Source: Promethearchaeota archaeon
Lineage (GTDB): Archaea > Asgardarchaeota > Lokiarchaeia > Sigyniarchaeales > SOKP01
NCBI GenBank assembly: GCA_030606485.1
Contig: JAUWGH010000011.1
Span: 1-64,000 of the forward strand
DNA length: 64,000 nucleotides
Reading direction: 5' to 3'
Shown here: positions 20,619-31,793 of the stretch, in pieces
Layout: each line of letters opens with the position of its first letter
Numbering within the stretch: the stretch's first letter is position 1
Made by a program: the position numbers and the translations under genes
The notes under the pieces: generated by a model
What the model was told of the DNA's origin: nothing
Database searches by the model: none
What the model saw: only the letters and a program-made list of their open reading frames with translations

Positions 20619-21449
20619 TTATTTATTCAAATTTTCGCTTTCTTTTTGAAATGCTGAAATAAATATAATCCCAATTATAATTAAAACAATTCCAATAACT
20701 TGAATCCAACTAAGACTTTCACTTAAAGCTAAAACACTTATTAATGATGCCAAAATAATGCTAGTAGAAATAAAACAAGGCACAACTTGATTGGCTTTTG
20801 CTTTAGTAAAGGCATATTGCGTTATAAGTAAAGTTAATGGCGCAAAAATAAATGTAGCTATTGTGAAATATAGTGTCATTTCGGGAATAGTTGTAATACG
20901 CTTTGAAACAGTTTGCAATGCATTGGTGGTTCCTGCTGTAAGTGCAATAATTATTCCAACTAATTTGTAATCGTTTAATTTAGATATAAAAATTAGTAAT
21001 ATCTCAATTACGAGAATAATTATTGAAAAACACAAGAAAAAAGGTAGGTCGAAATGACTCATGCTAAGGCTTCCAACATTTATGTTAAACAGTGTTACTA
21101 AAACAGTTCCCATAATTATGAAAAAAACACCCCTAATTTCATTCGTGGTTATATGTTCTTTTAAAATATAATGAGAGAAAAGTAAAAGAATGATTAGCCC
21201 AACGCCTTCTAATGGAGCTATTATATTAATTGGAGCAAAAAATAAAGCAGCCCATTGGATGAACATGTACAAGCTTGTTAAAATAGTTCCAACGACCCAT
21301 ATTCCAGAATTTTTCTTCTTAATCGAGCAATCTTCCTTAAAACCTTCAATTGCATACTTTTGGATTCCTTTCCCTATATCAAGAAAGATATAAGCAATTA
21401 ATCCAAAAATTAATCCAATGATAATATTTTCATTAGCCATTATAAACAC
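20619..21449 (-). CDS. DMT/EamA-like transporter
   Basis: 8-10 TM; two EamA-like halves, C-term ALSESLSWIQVIGIVLIIIGIIFISA. Confidence 0.7.
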   Translation of the reverse strand: MFIMANENIIIGLIFGLIAYIFLDIGKGIQKYAIEGFKEDCSIKKKNSGIWVVGTILTSLYMFIQWAALFFAPINIIAPLEGVGLIILLLFSHYILKEHITTNEIRGVFFIIMGTVLVTLFNINVGSLSMSHFDLPFFLCFSIIILVIEILLIFISKLNDYKLVGIIIALTAGTTNALQTVSKRITTIPEMTLYFTIATFIFAPLTLLITQYAFTKAKANQVVPCFISTSIILASLISVLALSESLSWIQVIGIVLIIIGIIFISAFQKESENLNK

Positions 21450-21467
21450 ATCTCTTTTAAAGGCAAT

Positions 21468-21794
<327 letters not shown>

Positions 21795-21883
21795 TTATTA
21801 AATATTTTTAATAATTCTTCACTATATTATAAAAATATATAAAACTTATTTAAATAATAAAAGCAAAATCTAATCTAGAAAAA

Positions 21884-22507
21884 TTAAGAAGTAAATTTCA
21901 ATTTATAAGTGTTATATACTACCACTCCTACGAAACTAAGGGAACTAAAAACCGTAAACCATTCTATTATTGGAAAATATAAAGGAATAAACACTATAAT
22001 TAATAAAATAAGGTTAGTAGCAGCTATAACGAAACCATAATATGCAAATGGTTTTAGAAAATTAGGATGTTTTAAAAACGAGAAATTACCCAATATTAGA
22101 ATTAAAAGGATCAAAATAAAAAAAATTGATCCCCAGAACTGATGTTCTTGCGGAAATTCTTCAGAAAATACCCCAATCATCATTAATGAGATTGCTGAAA
22201 AGAATCCTAATATTTGGGTTGCTACCAAAATGGCTTTAACCCTCTTTTCATTAGTATACCACTTATTTAAACCTGCGAAAAATGGGAAGAGAACTATTCC
22301 CGTGAAAATACAACCTAAATTATAAAAAATCGCACCCTGAGGGTTATAATTCATCATTGAATTTCCCAAATCACTTAACCAATGGGTTAATGGTGAAAAT
22401 GGACTTGAAAATAAAGCAAAAGATGTAAATGTAAATATACAATAAATTGCAATAACTGAAATACCTGCAATGCAACTAATCGGCCATTTTAATAGATTCC
22501 ATTCCAT
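21884..22507 (-). CDS. DUF998-like membrane protein
   Basis: SPLTHWLSDLGN...FYNLGCIFTGIVLFPFFAGL, 6 TM. Confidence 0.65.
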   Translation of the reverse strand: MEWNLLKWPISCIAGISVIAIYCIFTFTSFALFSSPFSPLTHWLSDLGNSMMNYNPQGAIFYNLGCIFTGIVLFPFFAGLNKWYTNEKRVKAILVATQILGFFSAISLMMIGVFSEEFPQEHQFWGSIFFILILLILILGNFSFLKHPNFLKPFAYYGFVIAATNLILLIIVFIPLYFPIIEWFTVFSSLSFVGVVVYNTYKLKFTS

Positions 22508-22563
22508 TACTCATACTTCCATTTAATAGAATTTTGTCAAAAAATTATTAAAACACTTTAATT

Positions 22564-22971
22564 TCATTCTTTGGAAATTTTATTAAATTTTATCTCTTGA
22601 ACCTCACCAGAATTTTTTTGTATCAAATCTTTTATAATATCTTCAGAGTTTCCGTAATCTTGACTATATGTCATATAACAACTTACATTTTTTCCCTTCA
22701 TATCCAAATTATTGAGTAAAGCCTTTATAGCTGGAGCAGGTTTTCCACCCCATATAGGACCGCAAATAATTATTTCATTGTAATTTGCAACATCAACATT
22801 TATTTTTTTTGCTTTTTTAGCTAACCTTTTTTTACCCATTAAATATTGAAATCCTCTAAAAATACTTCCAGAAGCGAATTCCAGTAAATCATAATTTTCC
22901 TTTTCTGCAATTTCCTCTGCAATGTGTCTATTATGACCTAAAAGTGAGAAATAAATTATTATTGAATTCAT
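22564..22971 (-). CDS. Flavodoxin-family protein
   Basis: IIYFSLLGHNRHIAEEIAE, IIICGPIWGGKPAPAIKALLNN. Confidence 0.8.
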   Translation of the reverse strand: MNSIIIYFSLLGHNRHIAEEIAEKENYDLLEFASGSIFRGFQYLMGKKRLAKKAKKINVDVANYNEIIICGPIWGGKPAPAIKALLNNLDMKGKNVSCYMTYSQDYGNSEDIIKDLIQKNSGEVQEIKFNKISKE

Positions 22972-23200
22972 TTTTTTTCAATAGATCATTATTTTATAGA
23001 TTTTTTAAACTAATTATCTTGAGTGAAAAACAGATAAAGATATATAAATTACTTCTAGAGACCAATTTTTAGCCCAATACTCAAATCTTATTATGGAAAC
23101 TTTATATGATTACTTATTATATTAATATCAAAATATTGTGAGTTGAAAAACAATTAATAGCAAACTAAAAGCGATTACTTCACCCCCAAGCCGAGAAGAA

Positions 23201-24316
23201 TTGTCCAATCGCTTGGAAAAGGTAAGAAGTTTAATGCACAAAGAAGGTCTGGATTATTATATCTCCTTCAACCCAGTGAATATTTATTATTTAACTAACT
23301 TTGCTAATAAAGTACATGAACGCCCCTTTATTCTTATAATAGCAACAGAGGGAATTCCGAAAATGCTAGTTCCACTATTAGAGAAGGGTCATGTCGAGAC
23401 GAGATCAAGGTGTGAACTTGAATTTATAAGTTATTATGAGTTCCCAGCGCCTGAAGGGCAAAATTGGTATGATCATTATCGCAACCTTATTGAGGATGAT
23501 GTGAAAGTAGGAATTGAATCTGCTATGCCTGCTGGGATCGCAGAAAAAACGCCCGGAAAGAAAATTATTATTGATATTATCGATGAGGTCCGTATTATAA
23601 AAACAGAATATGAGATCGGGCGTACTGTCCATGCCTGCCGGGTTGTAAATAAGGGTCATAAAAAGTTACTAAAAATTTGCAAACCTAAAATGTTGGAATT
23701 TGCATTATATCAAGAGGTCACCAATACAATGACGACCAAGATAGTAACAGATATCCCCAATGCAAACTTCATAATGACCAATACTGCAGGTGCTGTTTGG
23801 CCACCGTCCTTTTCTCATGAGCCCCATATCGTTCCGAATATCTTTGCCGAGATGGAAGAAGGAGGACCCCATGTTTCTATAGTATCTGCTCAAGTAGATG
23901 GCTATGGTGTGGAAATTGAAAGAACATTCTTTTTAGGTTATGTTCCTGAGAAAGCAAAGGAACCTTTTGAAGTCATGTTTGGAGCAAGAGCTCTCGCCTA
24001 TGACTTTGTAAAACCAGGAGTTATAATGAGCGAGATTGATAAAAAAGTTCGTAAATTTATCACTGATCGAGGATATGGTGATTATATCATACATCGGACA
24101 GGTCATGGTCTAGGAATTACCGGACATGAGGCGCCCTATATTGCAGAAGGATATGATCGGAAACTTAAACCCAATATGGTAATTAGCATTGAACCTGGAA
24201 TTTATATACCCGGCTTGGGAGGTTTTCGACACTCTGATACCGTATTAATAACGGAGGATGGGTATTTAAAATTGACAAAAGCTCCCGAAAAACTTGAAGA
24301 CTTGATCATTGAGTAA
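23201..24316 (+). CDS. M24 family metallopeptidase (Xaa-Pro dipeptidase/creatinase-like)
   Basis: GLDYYISFNPVNIYYLTNF, HRTGHGLGITGHEAPYIAEG, SIEPGIYIPGLGGFRHSDTVLIT; TTG start, frame open upstream. Confidence 0.85.
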   Translation: MSNRLEKVRSLMHKEGLDYYISFNPVNIYYLTNFANKVHERPFILIIATEGIPKMLVPLLEKGHVETRSRCELEFISYYEFPAPEGQNWYDHYRNLIEDDVKVGIESAMPAGIAEKTPGKKIIIDIIDEVRIIKTEYEIGRTVHACRVVNKGHKKLLKICKPKMLEFALYQEVTNTMTTKIVTDIPNANFIMTNTAGAVWPPSFSHEPHIVPNIFAEMEEGGPHVSIVSAQVDGYGVEIERTFFLGYVPEKAKEPFEVMFGARALAYDFVKPGVIMSEIDKKVRKFITDRGYGDYIIHRTGHGLGITGHEAPYIAEGYDRKLKPNMVISIEPGIYIPGLGGFRHSDTVLITEDGYLKLTKAPEKLEDLIIE

Positions 24317-24328
24317 AAATTAATTTTA

Positions 24329-25117
24329 TTATTTTCTATTCACGTAATTTAAAAAGGCTTTAACGATCATATGAAATTTAGGATCTGAAACAACGGTCCC
24401 ATGGTCTTTACCTTGAATCTGGAAATGACATGCATCTGGAACTAATTTTGCGATCAATGTTTTATCGCCTGGCAAAAAATCATCAGAACCCATCACGGTC
24501 ATAACAGGTACTGAAATTTTTTTAAGAACCGCTTTAACCCGTTTCTGAGTCGTAGGTATTTTTTCTGATTCTTGGTCAAAACCTGTCATTACAGCTGCCA
24601 ATGCATTCAAATCAGCACCCGTTGATTCTGCAAATCTACGAAATTCTTGACCTACTGGATCTTTAACTTGTTCTATACTTTCTGCCTTTAACGCATTTAT
24701 ATAAGAATCATATCTAAGCGTTGTTTGTTCATCATTTGGGGAAGGTAATACAAAACCTCCTAGAATTGCGCAATTAATTCGACTAGGCTCGCTGAGTAAC
24801 AAATTCAATGTGAGCGAAGAACCCATTGAATAACCAAAGAAATTTGCTCTATGGATCGATAAATGATCCATCAATTTAGAGATATCTTCCATCATTTTTA
24901 CGCCGTATTGAGCTGGCTCTTTGGGTTTATCACTTTTTCCATGACCTCGACAATCCATCAGAATTAATCGATTCTCATCCTTTAATGCATTTATCCAATT
25001 TGTTATTTTCCAATTAAAATCAATATTCGCTGCAAATCCATGAATCATGAATAAATCTGGACCCACTCCTTCAATCTCATAATAGAGCTTAACTCCTTCA
25101 TTATCAAAATATGGCAT
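24329..25117 (-). CDS. Alpha/beta hydrolase
   Basis: DLFMIHGFAANIDFNW, RLILMDCRGHGKSDKP, FFGYSMGSSLTL. Confidence 0.85.
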   Translation of the reverse strand: MPYFDNEGVKLYYEIEGVGPDLFMIHGFAANIDFNWKITNWINALKDENRLILMDCRGHGKSDKPKEPAQYGVKMMEDISKLMDHLSIHRANFFGYSMGSSLTLNLLLSEPSRINCAILGGFVLPSPNDEQTTLRYDSYINALKAESIEQVKDPVGQEFRRFAESTGADLNALAAVMTGFDQESEKIPTTQKRVKAVLKKISVPVMTVMGSDDFLPGDKTLIAKLVPDACHFQIQGKDHGTVVSDPKFHMIVKAFLNYVNRK

Positions 25118-25263
25118 GATTAACTAACTTTCTCTTCTCAAATTAGAAATAAATTATATATTAAATTACAATAAATATTATTTAATCCTTTGCTCATTAA
25201 TTCTAAAAAATTAATATATCATAAGATTGAAATTTAGTGCTTTAATCTGGCGTTATGGAGGTT

Positions 25264-26694
25264 TTATGTTTTTAATTTTTGCTCTTGGGAAAGTTTTTGA
25301 AGATATTCGCGTTCTTTTTGCTCGTGTAATTCCATGATGTATTTTTTCTTTTTCAGCCATTCAGGTCCATCTAATGGATACCAATGTAAAGTAAATGCAC
25401 TTATACCAATTAATATAGCTGGAAGTATACAAAACGCAACTAAAATGCCAATGATGGCTAGTTCAGATTGAGGTTGTTTAATAGGAATCCCATTTTCTAT
25501 AATTGGATCAACAAATCCAAATATTGTTAAAAATCCTAGAAACATCCAATTGGCAATAGAAATCGCTGGCTTTGTAACAATTGCATTAACTCCACCATAA
25601 ATCGCTTCTCGGCGTTTTCCGGTGATTAATTCATCATTATCAATAACATCTCCCATTAAAACAGCATTTGCGATCAATGCTCCGGCGAACCCGAAACCTA
25701 TGCAAAACATTGGTACTGCTGCCATAGAGGAATTTCGACCAAAAAAAAAATAAATTGTAAAACTGATTGAAATTAGGGATAAACATATGATCATTGTCTT
25801 TTTTGAACCCCAAGTGGCTATTTTTTTGAGATTAAATCCCAATCCAAATACAATTCCAATGATAAGAGCAAGCCCAAACAATATTAAATCTTGACCTACG
25901 ACTACATAGTCGATGTAATAAAGTAAACCTGTTTGTAAAGTAGGGTATATTAACGTAATACAGAAAGAAGGTATCATTAAAATCCAAAAAGGTTTATTCT
26001 TTAGTGTTAATCTTAAGCCATCTATAAAGGGTTCATGGGGTTGCATTTGTGCGAACATGTTTTCTTTAATGAAGAATGATGTTATAAAAAGTATTAATGT
26101 ACAACTGAAACCAATGACAAGTATCACAATACTAAATATTGCGGGGATTCCTTGCTGTCCAGTTAGAAGAATAATTGGAAGCACAATTCCTATTACTATA
26201 CTTATAAAACCAATTACATTATAATACACCATGAGACTTGCTCGTTCCTTAGCTGTCACGGCAATCTCATTCGGGAGAGAAAAGAAACAGCAACCAACGA
26301 TAGTAAACATCGTATCTAAAATAAATAATACTAATAAAAAATTAAAAAAAAGAGCTATCTGATTATCTAAAGGAGCAATAGGAAACCAACAAAAAATAAA
26401 GGCTAATCCATAAAAAATTGACCCATAACGAATGTAAGGAATGCGCCGCCCTATTTTAGTTCTAGTATTATCGATGAAGTATGACGCGATAGGGTCATTT
26501 ATTGTGTTCCAAATAGCAAATATTAACCAAGCAATTCCTAAAAGTGTTGCATCCGCACCTAATTTCTGATTATAAAAAAATGTGAGATTTGCAAAAACAA
26601 ATCCATTAAGAATGTTATTAGCAAATCCTCCAAAACTAAAACTAAGTTTTTCTTTTACTGATACGTGTTCTTCGGGTAGATCTATTTTTTCCAT
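25264..26694 (-). CDS. MFS transporter, GPH-like
   Basis: KLSFSFGGFANNILNG, WNTINDPIASYFIDNTRTKIGRRIPYIRYGS. Confidence 0.82.
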   Translation of the reverse strand: MEKIDLPEEHVSVKEKLSFSFGGFANNILNGFVFANLTFFYNQKLGADATLLGIAWLIFAIWNTINDPIASYFIDNTRTKIGRRIPYIRYGSIFYGLAFIFCWFPIAPLDNQIALFFNFLLVLFILDTMFTIVGCCFFSLPNEIAVTAKERASLMVYYNVIGFISIVIGIVLPIILLTGQQGIPAIFSIVILVIGFSCTLILFITSFFIKENMFAQMQPHEPFIDGLRLTLKNKPFWILMIPSFCITLIYPTLQTGLLYYIDYVVVGQDLILFGLALIIGIVFGLGFNLKKIATWGSKKTMIICLSLISISFTIYFFFGRNSSMAAVPMFCIGFGFAGALIANAVLMGDVIDNDELITGKRREAIYGGVNAIVTKPAISIANWMFLGFLTIFGFVDPIIENGIPIKQPQSELAIIGILVAFCILPAILIGISAFTLHWYPLDGPEWLKKKKYIMELHEQKEREYLQKLSQEQKLKT

Positions 26695-26773
26695 ATTTTA
26701 TTTTCGTTGATAAATTATATAAATATTATATTCTAATTTGGTTTATCTTTTGAATAATAAAATGTCATAAGAA

Positions 26774-27988
26774 TTAATTCAATGCTTGATCTATTAATTC
26801 TAAAAGATCAACCATTTTCATATTGGAATTCAATGCTTTTATCGCATCGTCAATATTTCTGAAACAGAAGGGGCAGATGCTTACTAGGTTTTGTGCCCCC
26901 GTTTCTTCCGCTTCTTGAACTCTACTCTTCGCAATCTCTAAAGCTAACTCGGGAAACGCTTTTTTAACACCCCCTCCAGCGCCACAGCATTTAGCGTTTT
27001 CTTTAATAGTTGCCATTTCTACTAGATTTGCCATTTTTCTTAGTAATTCTCTCGGTTCTTCGTAAAGGGGGGTATCTCCTGAGTTTCTTCCTGTATGACA
27101 AGGATCATGGTAAGTTACATTGATTCCTAAATTATTTAATTGAATATTTTTTTCATTTATTATTTTGTATACAAGTTCAATTGTATGAACTACATTAATA
27201 TCTAAATCTTTAAGTAAATCAGCATAATCTAGTTTTAGGGTCCTATAACAACCTGCGCAACTGGTAATAATCGTTTTAATTCCACTTTTTTGAAACAAAT
27301 CAAGATTTTTATCACTAACATAATTAAACGCTTTCCGATCTCCTGTTCGCATTGCAACACTACCGCAACACACTTCATTCTCTCCAAAAACGGAAAAATC
27401 AACTCCTAATTTTTTAAGAACTTTTGCCGTGTTTATAGCTACTGTTTGAATTTGTGGAGTTAAAGCAGTAGTACACCCAACAAAATATAAGACGTCCGCT
27501 TTCTCAGAACTTGCATCTTTTATCTTGAAATCAAGTTTTTCTAGCCAATCATTTTTTTGTTTATTATCCCGTTGATATGGATTTAATAAATCAGTCATTG
27601 CTTGATTCATTTCCTTATGTCCATCTAAGGCATAACCTGCATCCACTAATTCTGCTCTTAAAGCTTCATAAAAAGAAGCATTATCTATATCATAAAAACA
27701 GGCTTCTGAACAAGCATTACAAGTAGGGCATTGATAAATTACCTCCGCCATATCTTTACTCAATTCTAATTTACCCTGCCAGAGAGAACGGATAATTTGC
27801 ATTTTCCCTCTACCAAAAAAAGGTTCAAAGCCCGGAGTATGGTCTCTTGCCACACAAACGCCCCATTTTGGAGGGTCTGAGGAAAAATCAGTTGCTTCTC
27901 GACAATCCCCGCAAGAGATACATTGCAATATCATTTGCTCCAATTCACTTAAATGTTTATACTTTTCCTTTAAACTTATTTCAGTCAT
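26774..27988 (-). CDS. Fe-S oxidoreductase with two CCG domains (GlpC/HdrD-like)
   Basis: CISCGDC, CPTCNACSEACFYD, two Cys-rich C-terminal domains with CCGSVAMR and CCGAGGG. Confidence 0.85.
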   Translation of the reverse strand: MTEISLKEKYKHLSELEQMILQCISCGDCREATDFSSDPPKWGVCVARDHTPGFEPFFGRGKMQIIRSLWQGKLELSKDMAEVIYQCPTCNACSEACFYDIDNASFYEALRAELVDAGYALDGHKEMNQAMTDLLNPYQRDNKQKNDWLEKLDFKIKDASSEKADVLYFVGCTTALTPQIQTVAINTAKVLKKLGVDFSVFGENEVCCGSVAMRTGDRKAFNYVSDKNLDLFQKSGIKTIITSCAGCYRTLKLDYADLLKDLDINVVHTIELVYKIINEKNIQLNNLGINVTYHDPCHTGRNSGDTPLYEEPRELLRKMANLVEMATIKENAKCCGAGGGVKKAFPELALEIAKSRVQEAEETGAQNLVSICPFCFRNIDDAIKALNSNMKMVDLLELIDQALN

Positions 27989-27999
27989 TATTTTACCCT

Positions 28000-29529
28000 T
28001 TATTGCTCATCTCTAATAATATATTTAGTAATATCATCTTTATAACTGTACATGTGGAATTTATTTGGACTTAATAAAAAATTCGGATCTACTGTTTTTT
28101 TCATATCCTTAAAAAATTGCGTAAATTCGGGTGAGTAGGCACCTGCTTCGACTATTGATTGTGAAATTGACTCTCCAAGCCAGTAATGCACTGCCCCATA
28201 TTTCACCTGAGCTCTTAATTTTTTGTGCCACATATTCATCGCAATTGGATGTTGTTCATCCGTATTATCAACACTAAACCCTCCCGCAAACACACAATTT
28301 CCATTAGGCAAAAGATGGATGGAAGAAGCAAATAAAGAAAAACTAGATGCTGGAAATTCGCTTCTATATTTATTATCAAACTCAGCACTCAATTTTATTT
28401 TTTCTGGAGCTGATGAAATTGGAACTTTATGGCATGTTACGCATGAAATTCTGGGTGGAGCAAGAGAAACAAATTTATTAAAATAATTATAAGAATACTT
28501 TAAATTAAACTTCCAATCTTTAGCTAATTCAGCACTTAAATCAATTTCTTGCCATTCAAATTGTCTAGAATCATTCTTCATAATCTCATCAACTTTTTCA
28601 CGATAAATATCTAAAATTCGTTCATCAAATGCTTCCAAATATACTGAAAAAACAGGTCCCCTTAGTTTTGCTCTTTTAGGCGGTTTTTTTTTTGCTTGAG
28701 ATGCAAGAAGTCGAACTATAACTAGTGGTGAGATATATAAATCATGCAATCCATCACTAACTTCTTTACGTAACTTATACATTAATTCGAATAGTTTATT
28801 ATAATCATTTTTAGAAAGCATGTAAGTTCTTAATATTTTTATTGGAGAATTTGGAAATAATCTTAGAAATGCTTTAGTTTTAATACCCATAGTTCCTACA
28901 TCTCCCATAAAAAGTCCGGTAAAATCCGGAGCGACCCCATATCTACAAAATGGTTTTGCATACTTATTAACCGCTGCTCCCGTTCTTATAATGGTTCCTT
29001 TAGGATTGGGCAATACAACTTCAACTCCTAAACAAATGTCCGGAACTAAACCATATTTAGTGGAACCAAATCCTGCAGTGCTATTTGAAAGAGCACCTCC
29101 TACAGTTGCAGCATATCCACTTCCTGGACCAAGAACGCCTGTAGTTAAGCCTCTTTTATATAATTCCGAAACTAAAGCACCCCAGGTTACTCCACATTCA
29201 ACTTCACAATAAAAATCAAATTCATTAATTTCCAAAATTTGATTCATTCTTGTAAGGTCAATAAGAATACCTCCCTCCGAAACAGACCCTCCAACTAGAT
29301 CAGCACCTCCACCCCTTGGAACCATATGAATTTTGTATTTATTGGCGATTTTTACAATTTCAGAAACTTCTTCCGGTGTTTCAGGTCGAACTATCATATC
29401 AGCCCATCTATCAGGAAAAGCAGGATCTACATTTCTTGAATATGACGCTTTCATAAAATCCTTGTCAGTAATAAATTCCGATCCAATGTAATTCTCAATT
29501 TCCTTGTATGCATTTAAAATATTAGACAT
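28000..29529 (-). CDS. FAD-linked oxidase (GlcD/D-lactate dehydrogenase-like) copy 1
   Basis: HMVPRGGGADLVGGSVSEGGILIDLTRMNQI, GVLGPGSGYAATVGGALSNSTAGFGSTKYG; contains CVTCHK. Confidence 0.88.
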   Translation of the reverse strand: MSNILNAYKEIENYIGSEFITDKDFMKASYSRNVDPAFPDRWADMIVRPETPEEVSEIVKIANKYKIHMVPRGGGADLVGGSVSEGGILIDLTRMNQILEINEFDFYCEVECGVTWGALVSELYKRGLTTGVLGPGSGYAATVGGALSNSTAGFGSTKYGLVPDICLGVEVVLPNPKGTIIRTGAAVNKYAKPFCRYGVAPDFTGLFMGDVGTMGIKTKAFLRLFPNSPIKILRTYMLSKNDYNKLFELMYKLRKEVSDGLHDLYISPLVIVRLLASQAKKKPPKRAKLRGPVFSVYLEAFDERILDIYREKVDEIMKNDSRQFEWQEIDLSAELAKDWKFNLKYSYNYFNKFVSLAPPRISCVTCHKVPISSAPEKIKLSAEFDNKYRSEFPASSFSLFASSIHLLPNGNCVFAGGFSVDNTDEQHPIAMNMWHKKLRAQVKYGAVHYWLGESISQSIVEAGAYSPEFTQFFKDMKKTVDPNFLLSPNKFHMYSYKDDITKYIIRDEQ

Positions 29530-29677
29530 TTTTTAACTATGATTTTCAAATTTAATAATATAAAATTAGAACTTGTGATTTAAATAAGTTTATTTACTCA
29601 TCAAATATTTAATTCTCGAATAAAATTGAATCTAATTTCCCTATATTTATTTGATTAAAAATTAGTGAAATTTATTA

Positions 29678-29737
29678 TTAGGCGCTTACTCCCTCATAAT
29701 GATCATTACTCTTAACAAGTGAAGCTTTAACCTTCAT
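29678..29737 (-). pseudogene. DUF362-like N-terminal relic (19 codons then stop)
   Basis: Reverse strand: ATG start, MKVKASLVKSNDHYEGVSA*, resembles DUF362 N-termini (xKVALVKxxxYExV). Confidence 0.4.
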
Positions 29738-29753
29738 TGTTATAAATCCCCTT

Positions 29754-30530
29754 TCATTTAGAATTAATTATTAAATTAAGGGTTTCTTTCATTTTCCTAG
29801 CTTTATAAGAAACAAACTCACCATTGCATATAATACAATAAGTGCCATATGCATTAATCGAATTTTGCTGTGCTTCCTTACAGTCTTTCAACACTTTCTC
29901 TTGAAAAGGTATATTTTTAAAATGTGCATATTCTTTTAGTTCCTCAACGATATCATAAACATAAGGACATTGATGAGAATTGAAAATAGTTATCCCTTCG
30001 TTATATTCCTTTAAAGTTTCCTCAGATAATGGAAAAAACTTAGGTAAAGGTGCATCGTCTGCAAAAGCTTTAGCATATAATACGTAATTAGGGGTTATCT
30101 CATCTACCTTTTCAAATCCATGCTTAAGGAATAATGCTTTTTTAGGCAACCAACCTCCTTTCTCAGCGGTCATAATTACAACACCAAATAATCCTTGCCC
30201 TTTTGCATCCTTGAAACATTCTTCTAAGAGTTTTGAACCATGTCCTTTCTTCTTATGCTTACCTACGACCCAAAGGCAATGAATTACCATCCAGCCATCC
30301 GCTTGAATTCCACGCCAATTATACTCACCTGGAATGTATTCAATAAAACCTCGTGATGTTAATTTATTAGATTCTTTAACTAAGAGAAGCTTGTATTTTA
30401 ACCCTTCTTTAAATCGTTCTTTTATCCATTTGGCCTTATTTTGATAGCCCTTTTCCTTGCTTTGCGATTTCTTGCAAAATAACTTATATTCATCCATATT
30501 TTCTTCATTAATATCAATTATTTTTGCCAT
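29754..30530 (-). CDS. GNAT N-acetyltransferase with YoaP-like C-terminal domain
   Basis: CLWVVGKHKKKGHGSKLLEECFKDA; NSHQCPYVYDIVEELKEYA C-term. Confidence 0.8.
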   Translation of the reverse strand: MAKIIDINEENMDEYKLFCKKSQSKEKGYQNKAKWIKERFKEGLKYKLLLVKESNKLTSRGFIEYIPGEYNWRGIQADGWMVIHCLWVVGKHKKKGHGSKLLEECFKDAKGQGLFGVVIMTAEKGGWLPKKALFLKHGFEKVDEITPNYVLYAKAFADDAPLPKFFPLSEETLKEYNEGITIFNSHQCPYVYDIVEELKEYAHFKNIPFQEKVLKDCKEAQQNSINAYGTYCIICNGEFVSYKARKMKETLNLIINSK

Positions 30531-30574
30531 ATTTTTTACCTCCTTTTTATCTTAAAAAAAAAAGATTTGAATAT

Positions 30575-31075
30575 TTATTGTGATTCTTCTTCGAAAAATC
30601 CTTGTTCAGCTGCCCATTCAGCCGCATCTTCATACCATTCTGGCCACCCTTTAAGCCATGGAGGTATAAAAGCTTCTCTTACTCGATCACAAACAGGGAA
30701 ATAACCTTTTATATCAATAACAGGCGTTCCATCAAAAGCATCTATAAATGGTATTTTTACTAATCCTTTATCATGATTAACTTCTAAAATATTCACTGCT
30801 GTTAAAGCAATGGGGTTTGGGCGAAATTCTGCTCTGGTAGCAAATACACCAGTAACAGGGGGATTTTCACCGTAGGGAGGAGTAACTTGCATAGTATTAC
30901 GGCTCTCCTTATTATCATTTATATGAGCCCACCAGAAAACCTGTGCATGACTAAAATGCTCTAATTCTTTAAGTGCAGGAATAAAAGGCTTTAAAATTTC
31001 AATATAAAATTCTCCATTAATTTGTTTAACATATCCAATTGGATATATATTAAATTCTTCTTTTTTTTCGTTCAT
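30575..31075 (-). CDS. trmO: TrmO/TsaA family tRNA N6-t6A37 methyltransferase-like protein
   Basis: YPIGYVK..., FSHAQVFWWAH, PPVTGVFATRAEFRPNPIALTAV, GTPVIDIKGYFPVCD. Confidence 0.88.
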   Translation of the reverse strand: MNEKKEEFNIYPIGYVKQINGEFYIEILKPFIPALKELEHFSHAQVFWWAHINDNKESRNTMQVTPPYGENPPVTGVFATRAEFRPNPIALTAVNILEVNHDKGLVKIPFIDAFDGTPVIDIKGYFPVCDRVREAFIPPWLKGWPEWYEDAAEWAAEQGFFEEESQ

Positions 31076-31218
31076 GATTTATTTCCTCTAAGTCTGTTTT
31101 CTATCATTTTCAATTTTTTTTAAAAATATAAATACAACAAATCAATTTCATATTTAAATATTCACATTTGTTAGGATTTTATTCATTTTTTTTAGGAAGA
31201 TTTAAATATGAAATATGC

Positions 31219-31237
31219 CATTACTATATCAGTAATG
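31219..31237. promoter_or_regulatory. Candidate operator palindrome CATTACT-ATATC-AGTAATG
   Basis: Perfect 7-bp inverted arms, between a TATA-like TTTAAATAT (31201) and the likely TTG start (31255) of an operon that includes an ArsR-like regulator. Confidence 0.4.
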
Positions 31238-31254
31238 AAAAGGCTGTGTGTGCT

Positions 31255-31767
31255 TTGAACAGAGAACCAAAAATAATCGATGAAAAAAGCTATAGACTAC
31301 TAGGATGCGTTTTTTATGGTGATCCTTTCCATTCTGCGAAGGAATGGACAATAGAAAATGAAATAGGTAAAACTTGGCTGCGTTTTGGGAACCTTTCTAG
31401 AAAATATTCAATTTTACTTAAAAAAATTAACGTAAATCCTTATGTGGCATATGAAATACATATAGAACCTGAAGAATACAAGAAAACTAAAAAATATGAT
31501 GTTTTTGTGGGTATTGAAGTAAAAAATTATGAAGAAGTACCCGTGGAGATGTTTGTTAAAATTCTTCCAAAAACAAGCTATGTGATGTTCATTACTAAAG
31601 GCAGAGATTTCAGCGAAGGCGAATATGTTTTTAAAAAGTGGTTACCAAATTCAAATTGCGAGCAAGCATATCCATATATAATTCAATCTTACGATAGAAG
31701 ACGATTCAAGGCACTCGATGATGAGGAGTCCGAAATTGATTGGTATATTCCAATTAAAGAAAAATAA
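31255..31767 (+). CDS. GyrI-like / AraC effector-binding domain protein
   Basis: REPKIIDEKSYRLLGCVFYGD..., YDVFVGIEVKNYEEVPVEMFVKILPKTSYVMF; start uncertain (track starts 31168). Confidence 0.65.
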   Translation: MNREPKIIDEKSYRLLGCVFYGDPFHSAKEWTIENEIGKTWLRFGNLSRKYSILLKKINVNPYVAYEIHIEPEEYKKTKKYDVFVGIEVKNYEEVPVEMFVKILPKTSYVMFITKGRDFSEGEYVFKKWLPNSNCEQAYPYIIQSYDRRRFKALDDEESEIDWYIPIKEK

Positions 31768-31793
31768 AGAAAAATATAACCATTAAATTTAAT

